A stretch of 64,000 nt of DNA, from NCBI GenBank assembly GCA_963556145.1, contig OY744471.1, forward strand, positions 4,457,590-4,521,589. Direction: 5' to 3'. Of this stretch, positions 54,880 to 64,000 are shown one piece after another. The notes beneath the pieces are model-generated. The model had not been told where the DNA came from. It saw nothing but the letters and a program-made list of their open reading frames with translations, and searched no databases. This stretch comes from Hygrocybe punicea. Lineage: Eukaryota > Basidiomycota > Agaricomycetes > Agaricales > Hygrophoraceae. A program made the translations under genes and the position numbers. The first letter of the stretch is position 1. Every line of letters begins with the position of its first letter.

Positions 54880-56453
54880 ATGTCTACTTCTCAATCACCG
54901 CCGCTTAGCCGAATATCCTCCCATGTACAGGACAACAAAGACGAACTAGCTTCATATGCTGGTGCTAAATGTCGCATTGCACTACTCGAACAACAGCTTC
55001 AGAACCTACAAGAAGGAGGGCCGAAGCGCAAATCGTATGTACTCAATTTACCTGACCAACCACGTTTTAATGCACTCTGAACCTACCAGGGATCTTACCT
55101 CCAATGTGACTCAGGGCCGTGTCATTTGTAGGCTTGTGTCAATGTTCCAGTCCATTGATGAATTGGTGGAAGAGAATGACAGGTGTCATTCCCTGCAAGC
55201 CAAAGGAGAGGAAAATGTGGTGCTCACCCTTGAGTCTGTTGTCACCCCCCATCCATTTGAGTCAATAACATTGTGATCATGACTTGATTATAGGGAGAAT
55301 CATACCTTCCAAGGTTACAAACTGCTGCTTCAATATGTTCCATCCATCAAGACCAAACTTGTTGATCTCAACGTTCCAGAGCTCACACGATATTTTCGAG
55401 AGGTATGTCTTACTTTCCTTAGACATCGGTCAGTCAATAACAAATTGAAAAGCTGTGTAAAGGAGCCAGTGGCAGTCATGGTGATAACGCCGGCAATTTG
55501 AAAGCCGACATCATTTCTTGGATTACAGTACTATTTAAAGCCCCCGCCATACCACTCTCACCTGATACAAAATCAGACCGTGGCTTTGAGCATGACGATA
55601 CAGGTTGTCTCCTTTGCCCTATCAACTATGATTGGGAGGACGAGAGATGTGTGGAACCTGCCAGTATTATTACCTTGATGATGAACATCACGGTCGACCA
55701 GTGTACACACCAAAATCCGGGACAGCCATCCTGATTTTGTCATCACAGCCGATTCGTGGCCAGCATTTCTTTACCCACATGGACAAGGCTTCACAGATGA
55801 TGTCGAAAAGGGCTTATTCCGCAGTGCCATTCTAGTGAAGGTAGGTACCCATCTCACACTATTCCACGGTGACTGCTTTCTCGAGTCTCTTAGGCCTTCA
55901 AACATGTTTTTACTTCACCAATGTCAGCTCGAGACATTGATGGAGAGCTGGACAACAATAACCAATGACCCATCCAAAAGCACCGCAAATTGTCCAAAGC
56001 TTCCATGCATGGGCACATTGCCGTTCTGCTGGGTATGAAGTCAGTAACGCCAAGGTCCATTGCCTATATTGCCATTCAGGTGAGAGACTTTTTTCAGTCA
56101 TCTGGCTACTGTGTTGACTTCGGCATTCAGTTGCGCTTTGCTTTCTCCAATGTGAATGCCTGGAATGAGAATGACAGCTGCTTCAGCTACCCTGTCTTTT
56201 ATGCCAATATTGTGGACTTCTTTGAGAATCCTCCGGGTCTTGCTGCTCAGGCTGACATTGGTCATCTCCTGTCGTGGTGGACAAGGTATGTACATCCCAA
56301 TCATATACGCTCTGACTGACCTGTGCACACAGCCAGGTTTTCGGAGGCCATCCAGCACCTGTTCAAGGTCAGTCTCGTGTGGGCACCTCAGTTTCTAAAT
56401 TAGCTAGTCAACATGCTGCACAGGAACTTGTAGCTGCTGAGCATACAGTATAA
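54880..56453 (+). pseudogene. DUF6698-type gene with one in-frame stop
   Basis: ATG 54880 opens MSTSQSPPLSRISSHVQDN and a short coiled coil (RIALLEQQLQNLQEGGPK). After a GTATGT intron comes DLTSNVTQGRVICRLVSMFQ and SIDELVEENDR. The next exons read YVPSIKTKLVDLNVPELTRY and CKGASGSHGDNAGNLKADII, then the DUF6698 core SDRGFEHDDTGCLLCPINYD, DFVITADSWPAFLYPHGQGF, KGLFRSAILVKAFKHVFTSP, KHRKLSKASMHGHIAVLLGM and VTPRSIAYIAIQLRFAFSNV. The tail ends TAA 56451-56453. One TGA at 55966-55968 (after DNNNQ) replaces a residue, and the junction near 55650-55700 needs either an unusual intron or a shift. DUF6698 proteins are dispersed in Agaricomycetes and have no known function. It lies just beyond the transposase cluster, reading away from it. 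Confidence 0.6.
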
Positions 56454-56874
56454 TACTTGAATTCAAATTTGCTTTCACACATTATTTTCTAAAACGACGG
56501 GTATCATGCAACCATGACGCACCAATCCACCTCTTGCACCACCACTAATTATTGCCATTGACTGTCAAGTTTATGACCAATCCATATCAAGTTACAATCC
56601 GCAACAATCCTTACACCACTGCACAGTCGACCAACATCCATCCACGGCTTTGCACTGCGTTAGAATGCGTTGTAATTTGAAACATCGAGGACCTGTGTTC
56701 TCAAAGTGAGGCATGCTATCTCGATGTTGGCAATGTACTGTATGGCTTCACGCATTCATCCCCAATTTGATTGCTAATTACAGGTATCCAAATTTTCACA
56801 GCTTTTGCAAATGCAGCTGAGGTATCAGGGCATTCAGCAAGATATTACCAACTGAGATGGGATGCCTGAAAATG

Positions 56875-57175
56875 AGATCACCCAACTGACTTGGGGATAG
56901 CTGAGATATATCCTAGCCCAACTGACATGGTTCAGGCTGATTTTCTCAGGATATATCCTGGCCCAACTGACATGGTCTAGGCTGAGGTTCTCAGGATATA
57001 TCCTGGTCCAACTGACATGGTTCAGGCTGATTTGATCTAGGCTGATTTTCTCAGGATATATCCTGACCCAACTGGGATGATCTAGGCTGATTTCCCAGGA
57101 TAACTTCAGGCCCCACTGGGATGGCCTAGGCTGATGTTATCAGCATATCTCCTGCACCCACTATTTTCTAGGCTG
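56875..57175. repeat. Minisatellite with AGGATATATCCT palindrome, about 55-60 bp units
   Basis: Five to six imperfect units of CTGATTTTCTCAGGATATAT followed by CCTGGCCCAACTGACATGGT and CTAGG. The central AGGATATATCCT is a 12-base palindrome kept in three units and mutated in the others. Unit length varies because the CTGATTT segment is sometimes duplicated. Confidence 0.75.
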
Positions 57176-57419
57176 ATGCACCTCCACAAATGCAAAATTT
57201 CTGGTGAAGATTATTGTTTGGTTTATATAATTAATTCACTATTTATTTTCTGCTATTTACAGATTTATATTCATCAAAAAAGATAATATCACTGTGTATT
57301 CTTCACAAAATATCATATACTTCAACATACAATTTATAAGTTCCATATTTCATGTTTCTATTCTCATTACATTCACAGAATGATAGAACCCCTATTTCTG
57401 CTCAGCACTTGTAGAGAAA

Positions 57420-57785
57420 TTATTGCTGTTTGCAGTTATTTTGGCACATGTAATATAATCACAAATTTATGATGTTTTCAACATTTCAATTTTAACTCCT
57501 TCAGGTTTGAGCAGGATCAGATGATTAGATAGGCAAAATTGCAGTACATTCTGATTCCTAGCTGCTAGTAATACAAATGAAATAATTTGTTTGATATATA
57601 CTCAGTTTGGCTTATAAATGACTATATTCAACATATGGATTTTTATGCATTTGTTATTGCTCTACAAGAGAGCCAATCTAATCATCTGATTCTGCTGAAA
57701 ACTGAAGGAGTTAAATTTTGATGTTGAAAACATCAAAATCTTGTGATTATTTCACATGTGCCAAAATACCTGCAAATAGCAATAA
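57420..57785. mobile_element. MITE-like element with about 105-bp inverted repeats
   Basis: The left arm begins TTATTGCTGTTTGCAG and runs to GATCAGATGATTAGAT near 57530; the right arm, from ATCTAATCATCTGATTCTGC near 57670, ends CTGCAAATAGCAATAA. The arms are complementary at roughly 85-90 percent over about 105 bases, separated by about 140 bases. No transposase. The ends (TTA...TAA) do not match the hAT-type TAGTGTTGCC terminus, so this is another family. The target duplication is unclear. Confidence 0.7.
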
Positions 57786-58791
57786 ATATGTATGCCTTGT
57801 CATTTCTTTTTTGATGGCCCTCCTCATTTGCCTCTTCTTAATCCATATGCATTTTAGACTCCTTTCTAATTTCTGATATTAGTGTTTTTATTGACCATAT
57901 CCACCAATAATCACTTACAATTTTTCAGCAGATAGAATTTTCTGAAACACTGACTTTACCTCTAGCTGAACTTTTATCCATTTTTCATGTGCTGCCTTCT
58001 CATGAATTTGAATTCCCCATTCCTTCAATCTCAGTACAAGTAGAACAATTTTAACAAGTCCTCCTTTGCATTATTCTTTTTCCAAAAATATTAGCAGTTT
58101 GTGGTAGGAACATATTTGTTGTAGTGGCCTTGAGACACAGGGTGCGCAGTAGCATACCATGTCACACAGTATCTTGAAAGTACTTGACAAGTATACTAAA
58201 TATCATTACCAGAACTTGAAACGTGACTAACTTCCTTATCGAGTCTATCCTAATATGGAAATTCTCGGAAACCACCAAATTGAAACTCAGAACAACTGGT
58301 CTCTCTAGCGAGATATCCGCATTAGGACTCGCCGAGATGTCTACGATCCTTCATCCCTTCCTCAATCCCTTTTTTGGCAACATTGGCCATGTTCCCTCAA
58401 CACATTCTTGATGAGGTCAAATGCAAACTCTTCTCTCCAACTCACACATTCACAATAAACCTGGGTAACAACCATTCAAACATCACTCCGATCATCCGCA
58501 GCATGTTTCCAGTTGTCTCGAAAACATTCAGCAGTTCTCTGTTTGTCTGAAGTGTGGATCTATGCTTGGAGTATGCCTGTGAGTGCCATGGTCCTCCTGG
58601 TCATCATCCTCAGAGTCAGAAACAGAGCTCGAGTCATTCACATCGTCCTCAGAAAACGTACTGGCATTGTAAACGTCTTGCATTGTTGTAGGGAAGGCGT
58701 AGAGTACAGAGGTATACAGTGAATATAGTACACGATCGAGAGTCCACGTGCAGGATATCTACACCCACTGTGTCGAAACTCACCAAACGTT

Positions 58792-60171
58792 CTACCGCAC
58801 GTCGAGTTCACCGTTTTTGACAGTCCGATTCGGAATCCGACCAGTAAGAACGGCTGGTTCCGAGACTATGCTCGAACCACTCTGAAGCGAAGGACGTCCT
58901 CGAAATTTGAGCGCCAGCAAAAAAGCGGAGAAAAGATGAAGGCAACCGTGCTCGCTAGTGAGACACAGCCACGCGGCGTATGTGTTGTCGAAGGCATCAA
59001 TAACAACCCCTTTGCGGAGGGGACTCCGGACAAGCACTTGAGAGAGTTTAGTATCTATGAAGATCGCATATGTAAGAGGTTTTGCGGCATAATTAAATGG
59101 GCAGATATCAGTCGAGTGTGAATGGAAATGAAATTCTGTGCCCGTCTTCGGGAGCATAACTTTGAGTGATAATATATCGGGGACCGCGATTGATACACAT
59201 ACCTGTTCCAAACACCCACAATGAGCACAATATCCAGGTGGAGGTATGACTTCTTCTTCCCATTCCTTCCATCCACGGTGCGCATGGGGACAGTCCAAAA
59301 GAGTATGCGGATGAAACTCGAGTGATACCGCCCAGCAAATAGCACAAAATTTGGAAAAGACTGCACATGCCTCGATGATATCGGAAAAATCATCGTGTGT
59401 CAACGGCATATACTCCTGCGGGCATTGAATAGAAAAAAAAGGCTTGTGTTGGTGGGTAGGCGGGGTTGGAGTGGGAGAGTGGGGTAATTGGTCATGCGGT
59501 ATTGGCGAATGATCTGGAACGTGAACACTCGCATCCCTTTGCAAGGATGGAGAGGTACGACGTTTCTTGAAAGGCGTATTCAAGCTACAATCGGAATCCT
59601 CCACGACGGATTGTAGGACACTGGCAGTGGAATGATTCGATGTTCTTCGTCGTTTCAGACGAGCAAGGTGTATGGACCCATCGGATCTGAGATATTTGGA
59701 ACACCACTTTTCAACAACATCACGAGCAGGGACAAGGATGTCAGGAATGTCTCCAGATACATTTAATTTCCTGAGTATGGCCGATCGTCTGCTTCGGTAG
59801 GTGTTACGATCGTACCACGCAGCCAGATTCTTCCGAGTGATCCAGAGGCAATGATCGGAGAACGTCGGATGAGTGATACTGTATCCCTCCTTCGGAACTC
59901 CTTGCCAGATAGCCCATTGATTGGCATCTGTCTTAACGTATACCTTCAATGAACCAGTAACAAAACAAACATCCCCGGGATTGCCAAAATGCGGTGGTGG
60001 TTGATAGCGATGACCATACAAATCCATGGTAACCTTGTAAACATCTTTACAACGTTTATTCGGCAATGCGTATCGCAATGGAATGTCGTCCACCGTAAAT
60101 TGTTTGGTGGCGATGAGCGTGGGTGTATCAGCCGTGGAGTGCCTGGCCATTGTATTGTGGTCATCGGACAT
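58792..60171 (-). CDS. Hypothetical protein with Cys/His zinc-binding C-terminus
   Basis: The frame is open from 60300, but ATG 60171 (MSDDHNTMARHSTADTP) is the better start. A structured N-terminal half (VTMDLYGHRYQPPPHFGNPG, VCFVTGSLKVYVKTDANQWA, HPTFSDHCLWITRKNLAAWY) is followed by basic linkers (LKRRRTSNHS, PFKKRRTSPS), possible nuclear signals, and a Ser/Pro/His linker. The C-terminal part has CAICW, LLDCPHAHRGW, YCAHCGC and DICPFNYAAKPLTYAIFIDT, so two or three zinc ligand sets. That Cys-rich region resembles the C-terminal extension of Agaricomycete RecQ-like helicases and related hypothetical proteins, but no helicase motif is present. A 44-base GT-AG intron after CGCLEQ (about 59160-59203) is possible; using it would end the protein early, so read-through is preferred. 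459 codons, no stop. Confidence 0.45.
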   Translation of the reverse strand: MSDDHNTMARHSTADTPTLIATKQFTVDDIPLRYALPNKRCKDVYKVTMDLYGHRYQPPPHFGNPGDVCFVTGSLKVYVKTDANQWAIWQGVPKEGYSITHPTFSDHCLWITRKNLAAWYDRNTYRSRRSAILRKLNVSGDIPDILVPARDVVEKWCSKYLRSDGSIHLARLKRRRTSNHSTASVLQSVVEDSDCSLNTPFKKRRTSPSLQRDASVHVPDHSPIPHDQLPHSPTPTPPTHQHKPFFSIQCPQEYMPLTHDDFSDIIEACAVFSKFCAICWAVSLEFHPHTLLDCPHAHRGWKEWEEEVIPPPGYCAHCGCLEQVCVSIAVPDILSLKVMLPKTGTEFHFHSHSTDICPFNYAAKPLTYAIFIDTKLSQVLVRSPLRKGVVIDAFDNTYAAWLCLTSEHGCLHLFSAFLLALKFRGRPSLQSGSSIVSEPAVLTGRIPNRTVKNGELDVR

Positions 60172-60969
60172 TGTCGTTAGAATCCAACGAGGGGGAACAG
60201 CTCTGCAAAAAAAAAAGATACAATGACTGAACTTCACGTTTGGACTCGGAGTTGAAGAGTTCATTATTTCACACCCCGCAATTTGTAAGTCTTCCCGCAA
60301 TTTCCTGTCTCACAGGAGACGGACGAGGATTTTTTGTGATCAAATACAGCTATTTTAAAAACGATAGAGATTTTTCGGCCGCAGAACAAGTGTGACAGCT
60401 CCACGTCGGCTATGCACTAAGCCTAAAATGTACTGAGGCGGGGCGGGGGTGCACCATGCAATTCTACATGTACAGTCTTCAACAGGTCAATGAGACACCC
60501 AAAAACATTTAAGTCTCGGAATTGAACACGATTAGATTTTGAGAAAATCTGAGTAGGTACAAAGTTGTATTTACTGTTTGAGAAGCCATAAACAAAACAT
60601 CTTAGGAAGCACCTGCCAAATGAGTGGACTGTAGCTTGACGTTTGCGAAATAGGTATTTTTGGCATTTCCGGGTCAATGAGACAGTCACATTTATTAATA
60701 TTTATCAAGAGTTAAACCCCTTTTTGGACGACAACAACAGTTTGACTAATCAGAGTCGCTATCGATCTCAGAACCTCGCAATGACTCTGAATCATTGTCT
60801 GCTTCCTCTTCCACAACAGCTGGCCTCGGAATTGGTGGCAGCAATACCCCCTTCAACACAGGCTTTTTCCATCCTGCTCTTCTCTTGCCTGCCTTTGCAG
60901 CATCTCATTCCACTTCCCATTTGGTCACCACTTCCTGCCACAGGTCCCTCATCACTTCATTGTAATCCT
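60172..60969. other. No supported gene
   Basis: Upstream region of the minus-strand hypothetical gene and downstream region of the pogo-type remnant. Plus-strand frames here are the complement of the transposase tail. Confidence 0.4.
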
Positions 60970-62602
60970 TCATGCCTCCTCTGCCCGCTTCCACTCCGCT
61001 ATGGCCACTGCCCTTGCCTCCCTTGCAACCTTCTTCTGGGCCAAGGTAGCTGCTTTGTCAGCATTATCAGCATGGAATTGAGTGACTTGTTCCATGAATG
61101 CGGCTGAGATGAGTAACTGTGGCATTCTGTCACTTATGAGGTGGCCTTTTTGTTTCTTTTTCTTCTTTTCTTCCTGTGCTTGTAGCTGACCACGGACAAC
61201 ATCAATGTAGGCACCATTCAATATCTCACTGGCCTGTATACCAATGATGCAATCCTTGTGGTATGCATCTCGTTTGTTTGCCTCCCGAAGAGCCGATTGA
61301 AGCTGGCGTTCAAGGGCCATTGTGGGTTCCATGTCCAATAGATTCTGGTTTCGAGGAGCAATCAGTGAGATAGGATTTAGATTTAAGGGAGGAAGACATG
61401 ATGTTGATTGAATAGGTGATGCCGTGACAATAAATGACGCAGAAGTTGAGGCAAGGCCATCAACAGCTGTTTGGATGGCCTCAGGAGTGTGGAATGGGTC
61501 TTCCAATTGTACAGGTGTGTCAACATCTATGTTGCTGTCACTTGCATCAGTCTGATCTTCTTCCTCTCTAGCTTTTTGGCGCCGCTCCCGCATCTGATAC
61601 AACAAGTCTGTGACAACCTTTACAGGAGTCGACGGTGCCAGTGGTAGGTGTCCACGATATGTTGTCTCCAAGCTTGGAGCCATCATCTCTATGGTAACAA
61701 CACTCGGATCAAAAGGAATGACGCCTGTTTTGCTGAACGCCATCTTGATATTCTCCAATGTCAGGGCTCTGGCGTGTGCTCGGCCATAAATTTCCAAAAA
61801 GTTTGTCTTGTCCAACTTTGTCCATTTTTCACACTCCCACTGTTCCTTTTCCTGGGTCCAGTAGAGCTTTAGGACACCAAATACGATGACATCAAGGCCC
61901 TGATAGATGTGGGTTCCATGTGAAGGATAGCACAACATGTGGATACGATGAGCCTTTGCATATGTGAGGAAGCGGTAAGTGTAATGGGAGTTGTGGCCAT
62001 CAACAAGCAGTACGCGCCAATTCCCATCAGCCTTTTCTTCATCGAAATGCTTGATCCATGCAATTCCAATCTCTCCGTCAGTCCAGCTGAGCCTGTCATT
62101 GATTATCAAAACCACAAGACTGTCCCGAAGGATAAACCACATATGAAGCATTTGCTGGGTTGTTCTGGTCTTATTTGACCTGGAATGCCTGGCCTTTGAA
62201 GATGACAGCTGGAGGCATTGATGTGCCATCGGCACAAATGGTGATGATCATGGTGGTATTTTCTCGACTGCCATCCTCTTGTTGATGTTGAACACTTTTG
62301 CCTGGAGCTCCAATCACTCGTTCCTGCACTCCTCCTGCTCCCCAAAACCCCAATTCATCGGCACCACAGATATTTTGTGGGAGAATTGGCTTCTTATCTT
62401 TTGGGCCATTGCCCTCATCCCTTTCACCCCGCAGGGTTTCTCCGAGGATCTTGTACCAAGCTTCATTGGTCACAGGGTTGACAGCATGTCCATGTTTGTT
62501 ATCGAGGCCATGCAACCAATATGTATGCAAATGATTGGAATGTTTCTCCACAAACCAGTTTGTCCATTGTAGAGGGTCCTCGACCCTCTGAGGCCGTAAC
62601 AT
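60970..62602 (-). pseudogene. pogo/Tigger-type DDE transposase, truncated and frameshifted
   Basis: Right to left: YWLHGLDNKHGHAVNPVTNE and AWYKILGETL, then the first catalytic Asp in NICGADELGFW, SRENTTMIITICADGTSMPP, AVIFKGQAFQVK (stop), GEIGIAWIKHFDEEKADGNW, second Asp in VLLVDGHNSHYTYRFL, LCYPSHGTHIYQGLDV with the third Asp, VIPFDPSVVTIEMMAPSLET, and a long coiled-coil tail (EEKKKKKQKGHLI, REARAVAIAEWKRAEEA) ending at TAG near 60970. The N-terminal helix-turn-helix DNA-binding region is missing because the Ty3/gypsy LTR begins at 62568. A stop and frameshift near 62170 divide the catalytic domain. DDE_1 domain of the Tc1/mariner-pogo group; dead as written. Confidence 0.7.
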
Positions 62603-63362
62603 CGATATCTAGCGAATCCGCTCGAACCCGACGTCTCTAGCAATCTACGTTCGAACCCGACGCAACCCGACGCAACCCGATGCATACCGACTAGCACGGC
62701 CGCTCACGTACCTGGACGGTCTATCTCCTAAACTCACGGAACTTCAAATATCGAAGATAGATCTCATCGGACTGGGATCCCGACATCGGACTTGCCTTAT
62801 TCACGCCTAGCGTCTCCCTTATGGGGATATAGTAAAGTATATTGCATCTTTTACGGTTTTTCATATCTTCCACCCATTTTCCCTGTCATCGTCGCCTCGC
62901 AACGCTCTTCCTACTTCCCCATTTTTATTCTCCTTTGTCTCCTCTCATCGGCCGAGGACTCTCGTCCGAATCTAGGTACACAAATTTGTAGTATAAAAAC
63001 GGTGCCCAAGCGCCGTCTCAAAATAAGAAACCAGTTCCCCCATTTCCTCTCTCTGAGAATTAAGTCTCTCAGTAAATTCCATCGCACACATTGCTCGTCG
63101 GATTCCTCGACGCCCTCCCCGTCGTTCTACCGCCTTTATCTCTACGTTTCTCGTCACCCGACACCCGACCCGCCGTACCCGACATCGTCGGCCTCGTCGG
63201 CTTCGATCGGTCTCGATAGATTTCAGTAGTTTACTCGGCGGCTTCTTACTTTTTATATCCCATTATCTTACTGAAGCTTGTTAGACTATTCCTAGTCACT
63301 TCTACGCTGACCCCACAGGCTTAGGATTATTATTCCGCAGCCACCCCGACCTCGCCTTTACA
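62568..63362 (+). repeat. Ty3/gypsy long terminal repeat (795 bp)
   Basis: It begins TGTAGAGGGTCCTCGACCCT, which contains a perfect AGAGGGTCCTCGACCCTCT hairpin, and ends TTTACA, so the TG...CA rule is met. TATA-like GTATAAAAACGGTGCC lies at about 62991. Immediately after, TCTGGAGCCCACCGCGAGG occupies the place of the primer binding site. The second LTR is outside the window. The insertion cut the N-terminus off the pogo-type transposase. Confidence 0.6.
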
Positions 63363-63390
63363 TCTGGAGCCCACCGCGAGGAATAGTCTA

Positions 63391-64000
63391 GCACCACCAT
63401 AGCTTCCTCTTCCCGTATCCCTCCCTCTGACCGTCGTCTTCGAGATCTTCCTCGAAGAACTCTTCAACAAGAACTCTCTTTAGCCGCCTTCGACCCGACA
63501 ATCGACGACGACTTCTTCCAGCTAGTACCCGACCACCTCGCTCGACATAACAATCTCCCGCTCGTCTCAGGGTCAAACACCCCCCTATATCTTTCATCCG
63601 ACAGTCTCGAATCGGTCGATATACCGATAATTACCATCACACCCGACTCATCCGATCTCAGTTCGACACCCGCATCGCCTACGTCCCCGACTTCGACCTC
63701 GTTAGAACCCCCGTCCACGTCTTCGCTCTCGATATCGAAAACTCCGTCATCGTCATCGTCTCCGTCTTCGCTCTCGACATCGAATAATCCGTCATCGTCA
63801 TCGTCCCCGTCATCGTCTTCGCCTACGCCGTCATCATCCACGTTACCCGACCCGCTCATCGCACACCCGACAACCGCTTCATCGACATCTCAGCTCCTTC
63901 CACCCACAATGACTTCGACCTCTGGATCCTCGACCGCTCCCCACGTCACCGCTCCCCATGTTACTCCACGACAAATGCCCGCTCGCGGTCACTCCACGGC
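63391..64000 (+). CDS. Ty3/gypsy gag, 5' part (runs off window)
   Basis: An open frame continues from about 63391 to the window end with no stop. It is very Ser/Pro/Thr-rich (SSSSSPSSSSPTPSSSTLPD), then reads MTSTSGSSTAPHVTAP and ends RQMPARGHSTA, the beginning of the gag block of Agaricomycete Ty3/gypsy elements (normally followed by a KFDP-like motif and a capsid helix set). The first ATG in frame is at 63909; translation may start there, or the upstream frame may belong to a longer leader. Gag would form the virus-like particle around the element RNA. Only its N-terminal disordered part is present. Confidence 0.5.

Larger units (their letters stand above)
56454..58790. other. AT-rich 2.3-kb gene desert
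   Basis: No frame longer than about 70 codons and no recognisable protein. It holds a minisatellite at 56875-57175 and an inverted-repeat element at 57420-57785; the remainder (57790-58510) is unremarkable AT-rich DNA. Confidence 0.6.

Noticed and set aside
60643..61107. Plus-strand frame of 154 residues over the pogo-type transposase tail
   Set aside because: The minus strand here is clearly transposase; this frame is its shadow.
1..64000. CRISPR arrays, rRNA genes, self-splicing introns
   Set aside because: No regular spacer-repeat arrays, no rRNA-like conserved stretches and no catalytic intron cores were seen; the repeats found are minisatellites and transposon ends.

Overview
The window is nuclear DNA of a filamentous basidiomycete, most probably an Agaricomycete. 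Genes are split by short introns of about 45-70 bases. The protein families seen (NACHT-WD40 receptors, DUF6532, DUF6698, HsbA-like secreted protein, GH30 glycanase, FHA-RING Dma1, homeodomain factor) and the transposon types (CACTA/Tnp2, Plavaka/KDZ-like, Harbinger, hAT-type MITEs, pogo/Tigger, Ty3/gypsy) are typical of mushroom-forming fungi. The GC-rich palindromic repeats around TCAATTGA remind me of Mycena-like genomes, but that is only an impression. No rRNA, tRNA, CRISPR or prokaryotic feature was found.

Layout. 0-18 kb is a transposon graveyard. It holds two decayed copies of one basidiomycete gene family (0.8-2.4 and 4.5-6.6 kb), non-autonomous hAT-type elements at 2.9-4.5, 6.7-8.0 and 12.5-13.7 kb (the last nested in another 8-bp-TSD element at 11.5-13.7 kb), a deletion relic of a CACTA transposase (8.0-8.6 kb), fragments of transposon-associated families (9.1-11.3 kb) and a nearly full-length CACTA Tnp2 transposase with a convergent partner gene (14.6-18.2 kb). 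18.8-35.6 kb is the host-gene island: a frameshifted NACHT-WD40 gene (-), an alpha/beta-hydrolase (+), an HsbA-like secreted protein (+), a homeodomain gene (+), a membrane protein (-), a GH30 glycanase (-) and a Dma1-type FHA-RING gene (+) with a damaged RING.

36.15-40.0 kb is a complete 3.85-kb Harbinger element: 80-bp terminal inverted repeats, a DDE nuclease gene and a convergent DNA-binding-protein gene, both carrying stops. 40.5-45.5 kb has a coiled-coil gene, a repeat-family gene broken by a palindromic MITE, a 160-bp direct repeat and a second hairpin MITE with a perfect 8-bp TSD. 46-56.5 kb is a cluster: a DUF6532 gene, a Plavaka/KDZ-like transposase, two antisense accessory genes and a DUF6698 gene. 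56.5-58.8 kb is an AT-rich desert with a minisatellite and another MITE. A zinc-knuckle hypothetical gene (58.8-60.2 kb), a pogo/Tigger transposase remnant (61-62.6 kb) and a Ty3/gypsy LTR plus the start of gag, which runs off the window, close the sequence.

Two patterns cut across the window. First, most inactivating stops in transposon-type genes are TGA or TAG where the family has Arg or Gln, consistent with C-to-T change of CGA or CAG codons (cytosine-methylation or RIP-like decay). Second, several host genes carry isolated single-base frameshifts inside conserved domains; whether these are real mutations or assembly errors cannot be settled from the sequence. Family names come from recognising conserved protein blocks, not from any search.
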